From an uncultured Eubacteriales bacterium (GTDB lineage: Bacteria; Bacillota; Clostridia; Christensenellales; Borkfalkiaceae), in NCBI GenBank assembly GCA_900540805.1, contig UQHL01000007.1:1-64000 (forward strand): DNA of 64,000 bases. The letters run 5' to 3'. A program made the position numbers and the translations under genes. Under the pieces are notes generated by a model that had not been told where the DNA came from, did not search any database, and worked only from the letters and a program-made list of their open reading frames with translations. Below, one piece after another: positions 62,177-64,000 of the stretch; position 1 is the stretch's first letter, and every line of letters starts with the position of its first letter.

Positions 62177-63150
62177 CAATACTCTACCTCCTCTGTGATT
62201 TTGCTCATGAAATAACGGAAAGTAAGAATGATTGCCGAGCCGACAACCGCCACCAGAACGCCTATCGCATTTATTACGGTGTTTGTGGAATCGTTTTTGA
62301 CCGAAACCGTTATCATAAGCCCCAACGTACTCGCCCGTTCGGATGTTCCGTCCGTAAGAAGCAGCGACGGCATCATCCAGCCGAACACCGCCGCAACAAG
62401 AGTTACGGACAATGTTGTGATAGTAGGCCATATAAGCGGTATACATATACTGCCGAATTGTTTTAATTGCGTTGCACCGTCAATCTCCGCGCTTTCGAAT
62501 ACGCTTTGCGGAAGTCTTGCCATGGCGGAACTGAAATATACAAGGTTTCCGTTTACGCCTGTCCATACGCTGAAAACGAGAATCGTCCCCCACACCGTTT
62601 TGTCGTTGCCGAGAAAACCGCCGACGGGAACTATACCCGTGTTCGACTGACTTCCGTCTCCTCCAAGCCCGATAAGCCTTAAAAACTGAATTATTATTCC
62701 CGACGAGTTATCGAGCGCCATACGATAAACGAGACACAGAACGACGACGGAAATTACCGCGGGCAGAAACAGAACTATTCTGTAAAATCTGTATAACAAC
62801 ACTTTTTTGTATATCGCATAAGCGAATATAAGCGTTAACGGCAGATTTATAAGAAGAGATAACGGAATTAACGACAACGAGTTTAAAAGCGCGTAATGGT
62901 TGACTATTCCGTTATCTTTTCTACCTAAGAAAATCTTGAATGCGGTAACGTAATTTTCAAACCCCACAAAACTGCGTTGTCCGGCTAAATTATATTCGAA
63001 AAACGAGTCTGCAAACGTGCCGATATTCATGCCGAACCAGAACACAAGGAAATGCAATATCGGCCACGCCAGAAACCCGTATACGAAAATCATCTTTTTC
63101 GTTTTTACGGATATTCCGGCGTTTTGTTTGGTTTTTACATTATTATTCAT
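62176..63150 (-). CDS. ABC sugar importer permease, MalF type
   Basis: 324 residues. It begins with MIFVYGFLAWPILHFLVFWFG and has six predicted helices; EAA loop ESAEIDGATQL followed by ICIPLI. AAGGA lies before the ATG. It is the partner of the 285-residue permease with coupled translation. Confidence 0.9.
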   Translation of the reverse strand: MNNNVKTKQNAGISVKTKKMIFVYGFLAWPILHFLVFWFGMNIGTFADSFFEYNLAGQRSFVGFENYVTAFKIFLGRKDNGIVNHYALLNSLSLIPLSLLINLPLTLIFAYAIYKKVLLYRFYRIVLFLPAVISVVVLCLVYRMALDNSSGIIIQFLRLIGLGGDGSQSNTGIVPVGGFLGNDKTVWGTILVFSVWTGVNGNLVYFSSAMARLPQSVFESAEIDGATQLKQFGSICIPLIWPTITTLSVTLVAAVFGWMMPSLLLTDGTSERASTLGLMITVSVKNDSTNTVINAIGVLVAVVGSAIILTFRYFMSKITEEVEY

Positions 63151-63164
63151 AATTGTCCTTAACT

Positions 63165-64000
63165 TTATTCATCGAACGACTTCATAAAATCGCCCCAGTT
63201 TTCCACCTGCTTTCTGTACAAGCCTTCAACAGTCGTTTTCGCAAGCTCGGAGGTATATCCGGTTGTGGCAACCGTCTTGAAAGCAGAATTTAAGTCAAGA
63301 TTGATAGCCCCCGTAAGCGAAGCAATCTGATCGGATGCGGCAACCGCCAAAGTCGTGCCGTTTAACGTCCCCGCGACTTCATTGGCAAATCTCGACAACG
63401 TCGATACGTTCATTCTGTATTGCAGAGCGACGGGAGTTCCCGTATAAGACTGGAACGTCTGACATCTTTCCTCGGTTGCCATATATTTAAGAAAGGCTTT
63501 AGCAAGTTGCGGGTTATTGTTCTTACCGTTTGCGGCAACCATGAAAAATTCTGCGGGAGAATTCATGTATATAGCCGTCGGATTGTCCGCATTGACCTTC
63601 GGAGCGGGTGCGAAATGATAAAAATCATATTCACCTTCCTCGATATGTTCCCTCATTTCGTTTTCAAACCAGGATCCCGAAATGGTGAACACCGACAGAC
63701 CGTTCAAAAATTTCTGTTCCGCCGTAAGATTGGAATGGCTCGTGGAATCGGCAAAAGCGTTCGACGGATAGTAATTGCCTTGTTCGTTCTTTTTAGCGTT
63801 GAGAAGTTTCGCAACGCTGTCCACCGCTTTTATCGCACCGTCGTTTACGAGGAGATTTTTATTGCTTTCTCCCGCAACGGAAGTGGTTGTCTGTTCCCAA
63901 TAATTTTTAAAACCTACAGGATCTATCTGCGCCCAGACACCAAGGAAAATGTACTTCATATCTCCGACCGATCCGCCGTAACTCATAGGAACAACTTTCT
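63165..64000 (-). CDS. Solute-binding protein of ABC importer (5' end outside window)
   Basis: Only the last 278 residues are present; the frame runs open to the window edge. It shows the C-terminal lobe of a CUT1 binding protein: FLNGLSVFTISGSWFENEM, PTAIYMNSPAEFFMVA, AKAFLKYMATEERCQTFQSY and TGTPVALQY. It is 14 bp before the permease gene. The signal peptide and start are not seen. Confidence 0.8.
   Translation of the reverse strand, partial: KVVPMSYGGSVGDMKYIFLGVWAQIDPVGFKNYWEQTTTSVAGESNKNLLVNDGAIKAVDSVAKLLNAKKNEQGNYYPSNAFADSTSHSNLTAEQKFLNGLSVFTISGSWFENEMREHIEEGEYDFYHFAPAPKVNADNPTAIYMNSPAEFFMVAANGKNNNPQLAKAFLKYMATEERCQTFQSYTGTPVALQYRMNVSTLSRFANEVAGTLNGTTLAVAASDQIASLTGAINLDLNSAFKTVATTGYTSELAKTTVEGLYRKQVENWGDFMKSFDE

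Noticed and set aside
61319..62446. 375-codon reading of the MalG-type permease
   Set aside because: The first 90 codons overlap the partner permease in another frame; the start at 62176 has GGAGG and the TGATG junction.

Overview
The window looks like the chromosome of a Clostridia-type Bacillota, probably a gut anaerobe living on complex glycans. The evidence is: solute-binding proteins made as lipoproteins (LxxC signal peptides), consensus sigma-A promoters (TTGACA-17-TATAAT), strong AGGAGG ribosome-binding sites, intrinsic terminators, LacI, AraC and ArsR-type regulators, and very large secreted proteins ending in a single membrane helix plus a basic tail. A Christensenellales/Borkfalkiaceae-like lineage is my guess and is not proven here. 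Nearly all genes lie on the minus strand.

Region 1 (about 0.2-20 kb) is one long minus-strand operon. A CUT1 sugar-importer set (solute-binding protein, a small Ig-like membrane protein, two permeases) is followed by a nucleoside hydrolase, four giant surface proteins and a lipoprotein, mostly coupled by ATGA overlaps, and finally a GH78-like rhamnosidase with its own promoter. A divergent AraC regulator (20.1 kb) sits at the head. The operon promoter has a run of nine G in its spacer and AraC-style 21-bp-spaced direct repeats next to its -35 box. A GNAT acetyltransferase follows.

Region 2 (21.8-34.9 kb) holds a second importer locus: a surface protein with X2-like repeats, a permease fused to an extracellular beta-propeller, a second permease, a solute-binding lipoprotein, a GH99-like lipoprotein and a LacI regulator. 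A second GH99-like lipoprotein lies just upstream, behind a near-perfect promoter followed by three 19-bp operator-like repeats.

Region 3 (35.3-49 kb) is a third importer operon: solute-binding protein, two permeases, a multi-CBM9-like lipoprotein, a GH43-like lipoprotein and two cytoplasmic DUF4838-like proteins. It is divergent from an ArsR-type sugar-sensing regulator. A PfkB fructokinase and the decayed C-terminus of a second regulator of that kind follow.

Region 4 (49.4-64 kb) is visibly AT-richer. It starts at a scar containing what looks like the tail of a serine recombinase, then a small membrane protein, an AraC regulator fused out of frame to a truncated GH78 gene, and a fourth importer operon. 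That operon has a solute-binding protein (cut by the window end), two permeases, three tandem paralogous TIM-barrel proteins, a Cys-rich repeat lipoprotein, an anchored surface protein and a secreted metallo-beta-lactamase-fold protein.

Common theme: each operon couples an oligosaccharide ABC importer (none with its own ATPase) to lipid- or membrane-anchored glycan-binding and glycan-cleaving proteins, with a dedicated regulator close by. Base counts, hairpins and spacings were read by eye; no searches or folding programs were run.
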